Assembly (NCBI RefSeq): GCF_003545885.1
Contig: NZ_QHCT01000010.1
Coordinates: 23,577 to 87,576, forward strand
Length of the DNA: 64,000 nt
From: Leptospira stimsonii
Lineage (GTDB): Bacteria; Spirochaetota; Leptospiria; Leptospirales; Leptospiraceae
Reading direction: 5' to 3'
Positions 1-8,885 of this stretch are shown here, piece after piece. The first letter of the stretch is position 1; every line of letters begins with the position of its first letter. Made by a program: the position numbers and the translations under genes. The notes beneath the pieces were generated by a model that had not been told where the DNA came from, made no database searches, and was given only the letters and a program-made list of their open reading frames with translations.

Positions 1-1061
1 ATTCGATCCGCAATCCTTTGAATTGGAGCCCTGGAACCTTGCGCTTCTTGTACAACTCTTACGATGCCGGATAAAAGAGTATCCTTTCCCACTTTCGAAG
101 CTCTTAGTTTCAGAATTCCGTTTTTGTTTAGCGAACCTCCAAACAAAGCGCTCCCCACCTTCTTTTCAACCGGAATGCTCTCACCGGTTAACATCGATTC
201 GTCGATAGAAGAACTTCCCTCTTCGACAATTCCGTCGACGGGAACGGTTTCTCCAACTTTTACAAGAAGTAAATCTCCGCTCCTCACCGCCGCCAAGGGA
301 ATTTCCTGAATTTCATCTTCATGGATGATGTTCGCGGTTTTCGGTTGTAACCCGACTAAAGATTGAATCGCTTTTGAAGACTTACCTTTCGCGAGATGTT
401 CCAAAAATTTACCGAAAAGAATCAATGTGATCAGAACGGCCGAAGTTTCATAGTAGAGGAAAATTTCCCCATGATGATGTCCTTCTAAGGAAAGAAAGGA
501 TTGTTTTACGCTATAAAAGTAGGCGGCCGAGGTGCCAAGGACAACGAGCACGTCCATATTCGCCCCGCCGTTCTTTAGCGATCGGAAAGCGCCCAAGTAG
601 AAGGAAAAACCGATCCAAAATTGCACAGGAGTTGCAAGCGCGAACTGCAACCAAGGATTCATTAGAAAATGTAAATATTCGGAAAACTTATTTTCTCCAA
701 AATGCCCTACCATGGATAAAAGCAAAGGAGCGGAAAAAAGGACCGATGCAAGCAGTCTAAATTTTAATTTTCTGAATTCTTCCTCGTGCGCTCTTTCGGC
801 CTTGCCGTTCAGAACAATTTCTTCGTGAACAAGCGCTCTATATCCGAGGGAATCGACTTTGTCCAATAAGACCTCTTGAGAAACCGGAGAAGAAAACTCC
901 ACTTTCGCCGTTTCCATTGCGAAATTGACCCTTGCATCCTTGACTCCCGGAACTTTTTTCAATCCCTTCTCGATTCGGAGGGCACAATTTGCACAGGTCA
1001 TTCCGATTAGATCAAGAGTGATTCCTGAATCGGAGGGTTCCGCCTTAACCGAGGGATTCAT
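1..1061 (-). CDS. copA: Copper-translocating P1B-type ATPase CopA (N-terminal part, cut by window edge)
   Basis: This is an ATP-driven copper exporter of the inner membrane. The N-terminal heavy-metal-associated domain has the GMTCANC motif (Cys23, Cys26). A GHHHGE stretch before a membrane helix and the actuator motif LTGES follow. The phosphorylation DKTGT loop and the CPC membrane motif lie beyond the left edge, so only about 353 residues are visible. The ATG at 1061-1059 overlaps the copZ stop codon in an ATGA arrangement, which fixes the start and indicates translational coupling in a csoR-copZ-copA operon. The family call is firm. Copper rather than another soft metal is inferred from the CsoR/CopZ neighbours, because the CPC region cannot be seen. 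Confidence 0.93.
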   Translation of the reverse strand, partial: MNPSVKAEPSDSGITLDLIGMTCANCALRIEKGLKKVPGVKDARVNFAMETAKVEFSSPVSQEVLLDKVDSLGYRALVHEEIVLNGKAERAHEEEFRKLKFRLLASVLFSAPLLLSMVGHFGENKFSEYLHFLMNPWLQFALATPVQFWIGFSFYLGAFRSLKNGGANMDVLVVLGTSAAYFYSVKQSFLSLEGHHHGEIFLYYETSAVLITLILFGKFLEHLAKGKSSKAIQSLVGLQPKTANIIHEDEIQEIPLAAVRSGDLLLVKVGETVPVDGIVEEGSSSIDESMLTGESIPVEKKVGSALFGGSLNKNGILKLRASKVGKDTLLSGIVRVVQEAQGSRAPIQRIADR

Positions 1062-1267
1062 TTGATTGAACCCGGTGTATAACCTTCTTCCAAGATCGCG
1101 GCTCTGACCTTGGATAATTCTTCTTCCGTACCTTCTCCTTGATAAACGACTTCCTTATTCGCTAAACTCGCTTTGGAAGAAAGGCCGATTTCCTTTAACG
1201 CGGATTCGATCGTATGCTGACAGTGATTGCATGTCATTCCTTCGACTTCTAATTTGATTTCTTTCAT
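1058..1267 (-). CDS. copZ: Copper chaperone CopZ-like HMA protein
   Basis: This is a 69-residue single-domain metallochaperone with the GMTCNHC motif (Cys13, Cys16) near the N-terminus, the site that binds Cu(I) and hands it to CopA. The ATG at 1267 is preferred over an upstream start at 1306 because GGAGG sits eight bases before it, and because the longer form would add about 13 residues before the domain and overlap csoR. It lies 19 bp after csoR and overlaps copA by 4 bp, so the three genes should be co-transcribed. Confidence 0.93.
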   Translation of the reverse strand: MKEIKLEVEGMTCNHCQHTIESALKEIGLSSKASLANKEVVYQGEGTEEELSKVRAAILEEGYTPGSIK

Positions 1268-1286
1268 GACTTGATTCCTCCAAGAT

Positions 1287-1574
1287 TTATTTAAGAATGC
1301 GCTCAACCGTAGTCATAAACTCACTCAAGATCGCGGGATCATTCTCCTTAAATCGTTCAACTACGCAGGTTTCAATATGACTTTTGAGAAGAGTTTTCGA
1401 AACTCCATCTAACGCCGATTTTACGGAAGACAATTGATTTAGAATATCGTCGCAGTATTCGTCCCTTTCAATCATACCTTGTATTCCTCGGATCTGTCCT
1501 TCAATCTTCTTGAGTCTCAAAGTTAAGGCTTCCTTGACTTTAGGATCAGAGTGCAGTTTGTGTTTCGGTTTCAT
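1287..1574 (-). CDS. csoR: CsoR/RcnR-family copper-sensing repressor
   Basis: This is a 95-residue all-helical repressor of the CsoR (DUF156) family. The Cu(I)-binding triad of CsoR proteins is present as Cys41, His66 and Cys70 (EYC and SHIETC). The motif LRLKKIEGQIRGIQGMI is typical of the DNA-binding face. It is the first gene of a leftward operon with copZ and copA. It should repress the operon in low copper and release on Cu(I) binding. The operator candidate lies directly upstream of the start codon. The triad argues for copper over nickel/cobalt (RcnR) or formaldehyde (FrmR). Confidence 0.92.
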   Translation of the reverse strand: MKPKHKLHSDPKVKEALTLRLKKIEGQIRGIQGMIERDEYCDDILNQLSSVKSALDGVSKTLLKSHIETCVVERFKENDPAILSEFMTTVERILK

Positions 1575-1598
1575 ATACTATACCCCCCTATACTATAG
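1575..1598 (-). promoter_or_regulatory. Candidate CsoR operator overlapping the csoR Shine-Dalgarno
   Basis: Immediately before the csoR ATG is a run of six G (C6 on the plus strand, 1583-1588) flanked on both sides by TATAGTATA-like sequence. This is the A/T-G(n)-A/T architecture of CsoR/RcnR operators. The G6 run is also the only Shine-Dalgarno-like stretch, eight bases before the ATG, so operator and ribosome binding site appear to coincide. The site is inferred from pattern and position. Confidence 0.7.
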
Positions 1599-1730
1599 AC
1601 GATATTTTGATCAAACTCGGCGAAAAAAACGAAAAAAAATTCTTCTATTTTATTCCTTCCAAAAGATAAAAATACTTAAAATTTGTTTGCTATTTTTATA
1701 AATAGTGAAATATTCTGTTTGGGGATCTGA

Positions 1731-2804
1731 ATGCTCGGACAGAGAAAAATCAATCGGGGAACGGAATCTAAGATCGCCGGCCGGTTTGATTCTACTTATC
1801 GAGAATCCGATCCGGAATTTCCGGATGAGCCACCTTCTCCAAAAACGATTCTTTTCGAAGAACACGCGAAGACAATCGTTACGGAAAATGATTGTCCTGA
1901 TTTACACTTTACTCGCTCTCTCAATCCGTATCGCGGATGCGAACATGGTTGTATCTACTGTTATGCACGGCCGAATCACGCTTACGTGGATCTTTCTCCA
2001 GGAATCGATTTTGAAACAAAGATTTTTGCGAAACGAAATGCGCCCGAACTTCTTCGAAAATATCTTTCCAAGCAAAAGGGAGAGGTCGTAACGATCCAGC
2101 TCGCGGGCGTAACCGATATATATCAGCCGATCGAGAGAAAATTAGAAATCACTCGAGAACTCCTTAAAGTTTTTTTAGAATTTCGACAACCCGTTGCGAT
2201 GATCACAAAATCCTATCTCGTAACCAGAGACTTGGATCTTCTTGAAAAATTGGCTTCTCAGAATTTGGTGAAAGTTTATATCAGCGTGACCACTCTCGAT
2301 TCGGAACTCTGGAGAAGAATGGAGCCTCGGACCGCCAATCCTGAAAAAAGACTGAAAGCGATTCGAAGCCTTTCCGAATTGGGAGTTCCCACCGGAGTGA
2401 TGGCCGCGCCGATGATCCCCGGGTTAAACGATCACGAGCTGGAAACGATTCTTCAGTCTGCAAAAGAATCCGGAGCCAAAACGGCGGGAATGGTTTTTTT
2501 GCGTCTTCCTTTCGAAGTCGCTCCCCTCTTTTTGGATTGGTTGGAAACGCACTATCCTCTCAAAAAAGAGAAAGTGGAAAACTTAATTCGTCAAGCGAGA
2601 GGCGGCAAACTCTATGATTCCGATTATTCAAGTAGAATGGTGGGAACAGGACCTTACGCGGAAATACTCTGGAAACGATTTCGAATGGCAAGAAATCGAC
2701 TGGGTTTAAACGATCCGATGTCCTTAAACAAAAGTATTTTTCGAATTCCGGAAAAATATCAACTTCGCTTAACAAAAGGAGAAAATCTTTTTCCCGGATT
2801 GTGA
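1731..2804 (+). CDS. SPL/PA0069-family radical SAM protein
   Basis: This 357-residue protein carries the radical SAM CxxxCxxC cluster motif at Cys70, Cys74 and Cys77, within NPYRGCEHGCIYCYARP. That context is characteristic of the spore photoproduct lyase-like PA0069 group. A motif resembling GVMAAPMIPGLND later in the barrel also fits. Members bind a 4Fe-4S cluster and S-adenosylmethionine; the physiological substrate of this subgroup is, to my knowledge, not established. It is transcribed divergently from the csoR operon, separated by about 155 bp, and seems monocistronic. The start has a weak GGGG-type RBS, so a small start error is possible. Confidence 0.85.
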   Translation: MLGQRKINRGTESKIAGRFDSTYRESDPEFPDEPPSPKTILFEEHAKTIVTENDCPDLHFTRSLNPYRGCEHGCIYCYARPNHAYVDLSPGIDFETKIFAKRNAPELLRKYLSKQKGEVVTIQLAGVTDIYQPIERKLEITRELLKVFLEFRQPVAMITKSYLVTRDLDLLEKLASQNLVKVYISVTTLDSELWRRMEPRTANPEKRLKAIRSLSELGVPTGVMAAPMIPGLNDHELETILQSAKESGAKTAGMVFLRLPFEVAPLFLDWLETHYPLKKEKVENLIRQARGGKLYDSDYSSRMVGTGPYAEILWKRFRMARNRLGLNDPMSLNKSIFRIPEKYQLRLTKGENLFPGL

Positions 2805-3191
2805 CTCTATTCGAAAAAACGAATTCTCCATCTCGTAAAATCGGTCCAAGAAATTCTTCCATCCAATCCCTTGATTGAAAGAAGGTATTTCCGAGAAGGC
2901 TCTTTTTTCCATTTCGCTTAACAAAAATGAAAATAAAAAGACACGATTCTTCGATCCAACGTCGATTGTTCACGGCGAATCCACGCTTAAACCCGAGTAT
3001 GTTTTAGAAACTCGAGTTAACGAACGTCGTTCTTCGCAAAAAGAAAGAATCCGATTCCAAAAAAAGAAAATTCTCCGATAATTTTTTATTCTATCCGTTA
3101 TTTAAAAAAGATCACACTTGGACTTGACTTAACTTGTGCAAAATTTGAACAATGCACCGGACTCCTTCCTAAATTATATATCAGGAGAATA
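2805..3191. other. Intergenic spacer with possible promoter for the first CHSAGC hydrolase
   Basis: No convincing gene was found here. Reading frames on both strands lack start signals and coding-like composition. A CTTGACT element near 3122-3128 also appears in the same relative place upstream of the second hydrolase copy (near 5695), so it may be a shared -35 region. No good -10 box was seen. Confidence 0.4.
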
Positions 3192-4022
3192 GTGAAGAGA
3201 ATGAAAATGAAAAAAATGAAGAGCGTGGGACTGATTCTTTGTGCCCTGTTTATGGCAGGATCTCTTTCTGCTCAGACGTATACCGTGTTTGTTCACGGAA
3301 AGTCCGATCAGAATCACAACGGCACGGGAACAACCGATGTAAACAACTACTGGGGAACAAGTGTGAATTCCGTTTCCGGCGCGAAGGTATTCGTTGGATA
3401 CGATGGAACATCCGATCCAAGAAGTTATGGAACCGCGAGAGCACAAACCAACTTTACGACCGTTGCAAACACTTATTGCAAAGGAAGCAATTCCTGCAAA
3501 ATCGTTTGCCATAGCGCGGGTTGTTATGTCACAGAATATTGGCTCGCAAATCTCGGAGGAAGTGCTTCCAGCAAAGGTTACAACTTTACAAAAGTAACCG
3601 CGCTCGCGGCCGCATCCGGTGGTTCTGAGCTAGCGTCCGCATTGAATGGGGTCACTTTCGGATTCGCCGGAAATTCCATGGACAAGGCTTTGATCGTTTC
3701 CACAGCGAGAGGCGCTTACAATCACAACAACACTGCGGGAGTTACCGTCTACCAAGTTCCAGGATATAAGGGAATGGCAGGCGCATCTCTGATTCTTCCG
3801 GGGGAAGACGATTACGCGGTCGCGTTTCATTCTTCTTGCGCTTACAACAAAGCGGGCGGATTGAGCCAGTGCCAAGCTACATTGACTCAGAGCGAAGGGA
3901 TCTGGCCTTTTAACTCGAATGTAACTTACACTCAGTTTCAAGGTCACACGAGAGCTCCTTCAGTCGGCGCTTCCGGGTTGTATCTGAATCACAGTGAACT
4001 TAAAAACGAAGGATGGAGATAA
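3192..4022 (+). CDS. Secreted alpha/beta hydrolase with CHSAGC nucleophile elbow, copy 1
   Basis: This 276-residue exported protein has a basic start, a hydrophobic stretch and a cleavage site after about residue 27 (SLSA|Q). VFVHG (32-36) looks like the oxyanion-hole HG motif. The nucleophile elbow is Cys-His-Ser-Ala-Gly-Cys with Ser108, an alpha/beta hydrolase pattern in which cysteines replace the outer glycines. Asp206/207 (GEDD) and His252 (FQGH) are plausible triad partners. Six or more cysteines suggest disulfides. The GTG start follows AGGAG by four bases, and the same arrangement is kept in the second copy. Substrate is unknown; esterase or lipase activity is inferred. The mature protein differs from the copy at 5768-6601 at about 20 of 247 positions. 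Confidence 0.75.
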   Translation: MKRMKMKKMKSVGLILCALFMAGSLSAQTYTVFVHGKSDQNHNGTGTTDVNNYWGTSVNSVSGAKVFVGYDGTSDPRSYGTARAQTNFTTVANTYCKGSNSCKIVCHSAGCYVTEYWLANLGGSASSKGYNFTKVTALAAASGGSELASALNGVTFGFAGNSMDKALIVSTARGAYNHNNTAGVTVYQVPGYKGMAGASLILPGEDDYAVAFHSSCAYNKAGGLSQCQATLTQSEGIWPFNSNVTYTQFQGHTRAPSVGASGLYLNHSELKNEGWR

Positions 4023-4026
4023 TTCT

Positions 4027-4070
4027 TCTTTTTTAAAAAAGAAACTCCGCTCTTTATGGGGAGCGGAGTT
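4027..4070 (-). terminator. Hairpin terminator for the leftward gene 4291-5514
   Basis: A perfect 10-bp stem, AACTCCGCTC with GAGCGGAGTT and an 8-base loop (4043-4070), is followed on the minus strand by a T-rich tract (4042-4027). It therefore reads as an intrinsic terminator for leftward transcription. Its stem resembles the hairpin at 6622-6649 downstream of the second hydrolase copy. Confidence 0.65.
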
Positions 4071-4290
4071 CGCAAGAATCCATTTCGATCATTCAATGTT
4101 GTCTCTCTCTCGATCTTTTCCAAAAAGAATCCTCTTTTACAGACCGAGACAAATCAAAAACACAACCTATTAAAAACCGACAACCGCCCATCTGTATGAA
4201 GAATTAAAAAATCCGAACGGATTTAAAGACAAAAGGGAAATCATAGATTTAAATTATTCGTATATTCTTATTTACTAAATTTATTCAAAT

Positions 4291-5514
4291 TCATCTTTCC
4301 ATACTTTCCAGTTCTTTAATCCTTCTTTGTTTCTCATTGCTGTCCCATATCTTTGAAGTAAACTGTTTCACGTCATAAAATTTCGTCTTAAAAAAATCCT
4401 TATACGGAAGAATGAGTTCTCGATCCGGTTCCGTCGTTCTCGCCGCTTGAATCTTCTTCAATCCGGCTTCTCCTTGACTAAACCATTCGGGATCTACAGC
4501 AAGGTTCACTCGGTGACCTCTTATATCCGTTACCACGTATGGACCGTCCAAACCGGAGTCTCGAATCAATTTTCCATAAAATAAGAATTCTGCCTCCCCG
4601 TAACCGGATGGAAGTTTAGAATCGAACGTCGCCCAAGCGATGTATTCCCCTGTTTCCGCGTGTTTCAGATTTGCTTCCACATGATAATTCCCGGCAGTAT
4701 AAACGTTGATTCCTACTCTTACAACGAGGGAGCCGTCGCTCGTCGTATCGGAGAAAGCTCCGCTCAACTCCGCCGGTTTTCCGGGAGAAGAATAGAATGA
4801 AGTATTCAATTTTCCTGTTTTTTTATAACCCGGCCCGTAACGAAAGTCGACTTCGAGAATCATATCTCCCCAGTCCTTCTGAGTCGGTTTCCATTGAAAC
4901 GTGTAGAGTAAGTCCTTGGCGACATCGTCTCCATTGACTCCGTTATCCCCAACATCCGGACTCAAAGTTCCGAACTTCTCACCGTCAAATTCCCTCCACA
5001 TACGAGATCCCTTAATCTCGATCGGAATTCTTTTTCCCTCAGGACCTCTACAATCAAAAACGATTCTCATATGATCTTGCGAACCGATGACGGCCCAGGA
5101 TAGAGGTTGTAATTGACAACTGTAGCCGTTCGGCTCCTTCGAATCCGCGCTATCTACCATAGGAATCGCGGTCGTCTGAATAAAAGACGGTCGAATCAGG
5201 TCTTCGTTGAACTTGGAAAGCGGTCTCGAATTCGGAGGATACTGCGACCATTCTTTATAATCTTCTAATATTCTTTCGATCGGAACGGCATCATCTATGT
5301 CTTGTAACGATCCGCCTCCGCTCTCTCCGTCAAAAGAAGATCCCGAACCTCCGGGGGGAGAGTTTCTCGCCATCCGTTCGGCCCTTTCTTTCTTCTCGGC
5401 ATCGGATTGAAACCAAGAACCTCCCTTCTCTTCCGGCCAGAAAACGAACGCCGTTAGAATCAAGATCACTGACACAATCACTCCATAGATCACATATTTG
5501 TTTCCGATTTTCAT
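4291..5514 (-). CDS. Membrane-anchored hypothetical protein between the hydrolase copies
   Basis: I do not recognise this 407-residue protein. It has a short basic N-terminus, one hydrophobic helix (about residues 6-25, ending FWPEE), a low-complexity Gly/Ser linker (about 48-70), and a large polar domain presumably outside the cytoplasm, ending in a charged helix. The ATG at 5514 is preferred to one 27 bases upstream because AAGGA lies just before it. It faces the two nearly identical hydrolase genes on the opposite strand. Position alone suggests a partner role such as chaperone or inhibitor, which is speculation. A terminator hairpin lies downstream at 4070-4027. Confidence 0.6.
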   Translation of the reverse strand: MKIGNKYVIYGVIVSVILILTAFVFWPEEKGGSWFQSDAEKKERAERMARNSPPGGSGSSFDGESGGGSLQDIDDAVPIERILEDYKEWSQYPPNSRPLSKFNEDLIRPSFIQTTAIPMVDSADSKEPNGYSCQLQPLSWAVIGSQDHMRIVFDCRGPEGKRIPIEIKGSRMWREFDGEKFGTLSPDVGDNGVNGDDVAKDLLYTFQWKPTQKDWGDMILEVDFRYGPGYKKTGKLNTSFYSSPGKPAELSGAFSDTTSDGSLVVRVGINVYTAGNYHVEANLKHAETGEYIAWATFDSKLPSGYGEAEFLFYGKLIRDSGLDGPYVVTDIRGHRVNLAVDPEWFSQGEAGLKKIQAARTTEPDRELILPYKDFFKTKFYDVKQFTSKIWDSNEKQRRIKELESMER

Positions 5515-5767
5515 GAATTCCTTTTCTTTTATCCCCTTCAAAAGAGCACATAACGCAAAATGAGGGTTATTTTTCGTTGATCAGCGTATATTCTCTCGAA
5601 AGAAGAGCAACCATATTTGTATTTATTTATAATTAGTGTTTTTTAAAGACGATTTTTTTATTTTTATCGTTATTTATAAATTGCGATACTTCACTTGACT
5701 AAATAGAAGAAGAGTTAAACTTTTAGAGCGGGAGAAGAATTTCTTTTCCCCAAAGAAATGGAGAATA

Positions 5768-6601
5768 GTGAAAAAGATGAATAATTTGAAAACAAAGCTG
5801 ATGATGGGACTGGCTCTTTGTGTGTTTCTTTTAGCGGGAACTCTTTCCGCTCAAACTTATACCGTGTTTGTTCACGGAAAGTCTGATAAGAACCACAACG
5901 GAACCGGAACTGTGGACGTGAACAATTATTGGGGAAGTAGCGTAAACTCCGTATCAGGAGCAAAAGTGTTCGTTGGTTACGATGGAACTTCAGATCCTAG
6001 AAATTACGGATCTGCAAGAGCACAGACTAACTTTACAACTGTGGTAAACACGTATTGTAAAGGATCCAATTCCTGCAAAATCGTTTGCCATAGCGCTGGC
6101 TGTTATGTGACTGAGTACTGGCTCGCAAATCTTGGAGCAAGCGCTTCCAGCCGCGGATATAATTTCACAAAAATTACCGCACTGGCCGCCGCATCCGGTG
6201 GATCCGAACTCGCTTCGGCTCTCAACGGAATTACTTTCGGGTTTGGTGGAAACGCGATGGATAAATCTCTGATCGTTTCTACTGCGAGAGGTGCATACAA
6301 TCACAACAACACCGCCGGAGTCACCGTTTACCAGGTTCCTGGTTACAAAGGAATGATCGGAGCTTCTCTGATTCTACCTGGTGAAGACGACTACGCGGTT
6401 GCGTTTCACTCTTCTTGTGCTTATAACAAGGCGGGTGGCGTGAGCAAGTGCCAATCTTCTCTGACGCAGAGCGAAGGGATTTGGCCTTTTAACTCGAATG
6501 TAACTTACACTCAGTTTCAAGGACATACCAGAGCACCTTCCGTTGGAACCTCGGGATTGTATCTCAACCACAGTGAGATAAAAAACGAAGGTTGGAGATA
6601 A
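5768..6601 (+). CDS. Secreted alpha/beta hydrolase with CHSAGC nucleophile elbow, copy 2
   Basis: This 277-residue paralogue of the 3192-4022 gene has about 92% identical mature sequence by direct comparison. The signal peptide differs more but ends in the same TLSA/SLSAQTYTVFVHG region. All candidate catalytic residues and cysteines are conserved: the HG oxyanion motif, CHSAGC, GEDD and FQGHTRAPS. The GTG start after GGAGAATA matches copy 1. Substitutions are mostly conservative and synonymous differences are plentiful, so both copies look functional and are not a very recent duplication. Function beyond an exported hydrolase is unknown. Confidence 0.75.
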   Translation: MKKMNNLKTKLMMGLALCVFLLAGTLSAQTYTVFVHGKSDKNHNGTGTVDVNNYWGSSVNSVSGAKVFVGYDGTSDPRNYGSARAQTNFTTVVNTYCKGSNSCKIVCHSAGCYVTEYWLANLGASASSRGYNFTKITALAAASGGSELASALNGITFGFGGNAMDKSLIVSTARGAYNHNNTAGVTVYQVPGYKGMIGASLILPGEDDYAVAFHSSCAYNKAGGVSKCQSSLTQSEGIWPFNSNVTYTQFQGHTRAPSVGTSGLYLNHSEIKNEGWR

Positions 6602-6621
6602 TTCAACTTTAGTCAATGAGT

Positions 6622-6649
6622 GCGGCTCCGCTCTATCGAGCGGGGTTGC
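6622..6649 (+). terminator. GC-rich hairpin after hydrolase copy 2
   Basis: The stem CCGCTC/GAGCGG with a TATC loop extends outward through wobble pairs to about 12 bp. No T tract follows, so it is not a textbook intrinsic terminator. It resembles the hairpin after copy 1, suggesting that the duplication included downstream sequence. Confidence 0.4.
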
Positions 6650-6697
6650 CTTGACTCTGATCCGATCGATTTCACATCCTCCACTAGTTTCCATTTT

Positions 6698-7603
6698 ATG
6701 AAAAATAAGTCTCTCCTAAAACAAATTCAAAATTCGTTATATATTCTTTTGCTTTTTCCCTCCTGTTCTTTTTTAATCTGGAAAGATTCATCGCTTACGC
6801 TGGAAAGAGGTTTTTCTTCTTCGGGAAAAGAAATCGTTCAGACGGAAGTTTTATATCAAGAAAAGGATTCGTGGAATCCGCTTTCCGGAACAACTTTGAA
6901 ACGGAATTATCATTCTATCATTCGTCTCTTTCGTCCTGAAGAATCTTCGAATCCGATCGAGCAAATTCCGTTCTCGTCTTGGATTTTGCCGGGAACCGTT
7001 TACTTTCACTCAGGAACGAAATCCTTATACTGGATCGGAGGAAAAGACGATCAATACGGTAGTTTTGCAAGAATCCCTTCCGCACTCGATCTCGGTGAAA
7101 AAAAAGAGATTTTGATCTCCACACATCTGAAACCCGGTCAGGTCGTCTTACAGTTAGTTCCTTCTCCGGACGGGAATTCTCTAATTCTTATTCTTGCGGT
7201 CACGGACGAAGACCTCGAGTTTCTTCAGCCTGAGATAGTCTGGCTCAGGCGAGCTCCCGAAAAAAATTCATCGCTCCAAATCGTTTCTCGAATTTCGCTT
7301 CCGGAATGGAAAGAAACGCCCCTCCATCGCTTACGTTGGTCGCAAAAATCGGATCGAATCTATATTCAAATTTTTGAATCTGTCTACTTGATACAAAAAG
7401 ACAAACCGACGCTTCAACGAACGAATGAGTTTCCTCTTTGTTTTAGTCCTCCTACATCCTTCGGATCAGTAGGAATCAGCCCATCCGATCGGAATCCGAC
7501 AAAAATCGAGGCAAATCCTTTTTCTTCTTTTTCCGATCTTCCTAAAATCCAAAACCCGAGAAAGATCCGAGATTGCAACCTACAATCGCATCCGAAACAA
7601 TAA
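6698..7603 (+). CDS. Putative lipoprotein, unknown function
   Basis: I chose the ATG at 6698, giving about 301 residues, because it is followed by a basic stretch, a hydrophobic segment (ILLLFPSC) and a Cys that can serve as a leptospiral lipobox; a start at 6620 would precede this with an unlikely polar leader. The remainder alternates beta-strand-like stretches with segments such as RWSQKSDRIYIQI and PSPDGNSLILIL, which recall beta-propeller blades, though no family is recognised. It lies about 96 bp after hydrolase copy 2 on the same strand and could share its transcript. Confidence 0.55.
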   Translation: MKNKSLLKQIQNSLYILLLFPSCSFLIWKDSSLTLERGFSSSGKEIVQTEVLYQEKDSWNPLSGTTLKRNYHSIIRLFRPEESSNPIEQIPFSSWILPGTVYFHSGTKSLYWIGGKDDQYGSFARIPSALDLGEKKEILISTHLKPGQVVLQLVPSPDGNSLILILAVTDEDLEFLQPEIVWLRRAPEKNSSLQIVSRISLPEWKETPLHRLRWSQKSDRIYIQIFESVYLIQKDKPTLQRTNEFPLCFSPPTSFGSVGISPSDRNPTKIEANPFSSFSDLPKIQNPRKIRDCNLQSHPKQ

Positions 7604-7645
7604 TCGTCTTAAAGAATTAGAGGTTCATTTATTTCTAATATTCTT

Positions 7646-8164
7646 TCAAAGATACCTCGCAAACTCCATCAGCAAAATGCTCGCTGTAACGCACATGGCA
7701 ATGAATCGAGTGGACAGCAAAAATTTGCGTCTCAACTGAGTCAGTTCCAGGATTAGCCCAGGTGTTGAACCAGTTTTTATAAGAGTTTGTCCAATCTCGG
7801 TCATCCTTTTAATCGTTGGAAGATTGATCCAAAAGCCGAGCAAGGATGCTTTCAAACCTAAGAATCCGCCGATCCCAAGTAAAATTCCGTATCTCGAAAA
7901 AATCCATTCTTGCTGAAACCCGTTGGATAAATTCCAATACAATAGAAAACCGCTAAGAAGGGTTCCGAGAGTAATTGTATTCAATACGATAGGATAATAG
8001 TTCGTTTTCGCGATTTGCTGCATCACCTTACCGCCGTCAGGCCCCATTGCATTCGTAGCGGGCAGAATAAAAACGGCCATCGTACATGCTATTCCGGCCC
8101 ATAAAACGCCGAAGACTACGTGAATCAATTTTAATATCAAAAACAAAGACATAGAGAAAACCAT
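7646..8164 (-). CDS. DUF2269/CopD-like integral membrane protein
   Basis: This protein of about 172 residues has four predicted membrane helices. The first, LILKLIHVVFGVLWAGIA, with His and Trp inside the helix, resembles DUF2269 and CopD-type membrane proteins that can carry haem or metal. The ATG at 8164 is preferred because GGAAGG lies eight bases upstream; earlier starts add a charged, atypical leader. It is convergent with the upstream lipoprotein gene and probably monocistronic. Function is unknown. Confidence 0.6.
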   Translation of the reverse strand: MVFSMSLFLILKLIHVVFGVLWAGIACTMAVFILPATNAMGPDGGKVMQQIAKTNYYPIVLNTITLGTLLSGFLLYWNLSNGFQQEWIFSRYGILLGIGGFLGLKASLLGFWINLPTIKRMTEIGQTLIKTGSTPGLILELTQLRRKFLLSTRFIAMCVTASILLMEFARYL

Positions 8165-8885
8165 CCTGATAACCTTCCCATTGTAATTTAGAATTTTAGA
8201 ATGTACCCTCGTACAAAGAGGTATTCCGTTCATAAAGACCCGAAATAAAGATCGAATCCTCAACGCACTCTATTTAAGAATTCAGCTTGCCTTCTAAAAA
8301 AAGAAAATACATATTCAATGGTTTCTTTGATAATTCAGTTCGAATCGGTGGGTCGACCTTTTTTCCCTCAGAAAAAGAGATCTCAATTTCTTCTTTATAA
8401 AGGAATTCCCGATTTAGGAATTTTACGAAAGAAAACATTTCACCATCATTGGCTTTGTATTTCAGAAACCTGCGCTGGTTTCTGATCGGGATCCATCGGC
8501 ATGTGAAAATCTAAATCCAGCTCCAAGAATGCGGAGAATTAAAAATAAAAGAACATTCCTCTAAAAATAAAGAATTCCGACTCGAAGAAAGATTTACACG
8601 AGAGAATGCCAAGCACTTCGATAAGATCGAACACCTGACTTGAGAGAAATGAATTTTCGAACTTCGAAGAAGAATTCCATAAACTCGAACCGTATTCCGC
8701 CTAACTTTCCATCTTCCTTATATTCGAATTATATAAAACTTATCTATCATTATTGTATAACAAACGTACGTTATTTAATAAAAAATGGTTGAGAACCTAC
8801 TTCGCTTAACGTTTTTTTCTTGAACGACGTTTATTCTTAAATATTTTGCGTTTGCGCTCTTCCTAAGAGCACGAGGTAAATACAA
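8165..8885. other. Long spacer upstream of the lipase
   Basis: I see no supportable gene in about 720 bp. A small perfect hairpin, CAGAAACC/GGTTTCTG with a 6-base loop, lies near 8463-8484 but no T tract follows. The 200 bp before the lipase are AT-rich and probably hold its promoter, but no clear -35/-10 pair was found. Confidence 0.35.

Noticed and set aside
2875..3081. Plus-strand open frame before the first hydrolase
   Set aside because: It is low-complexity, Lys/Arg-rich and has no start signal; better explained as spacer.
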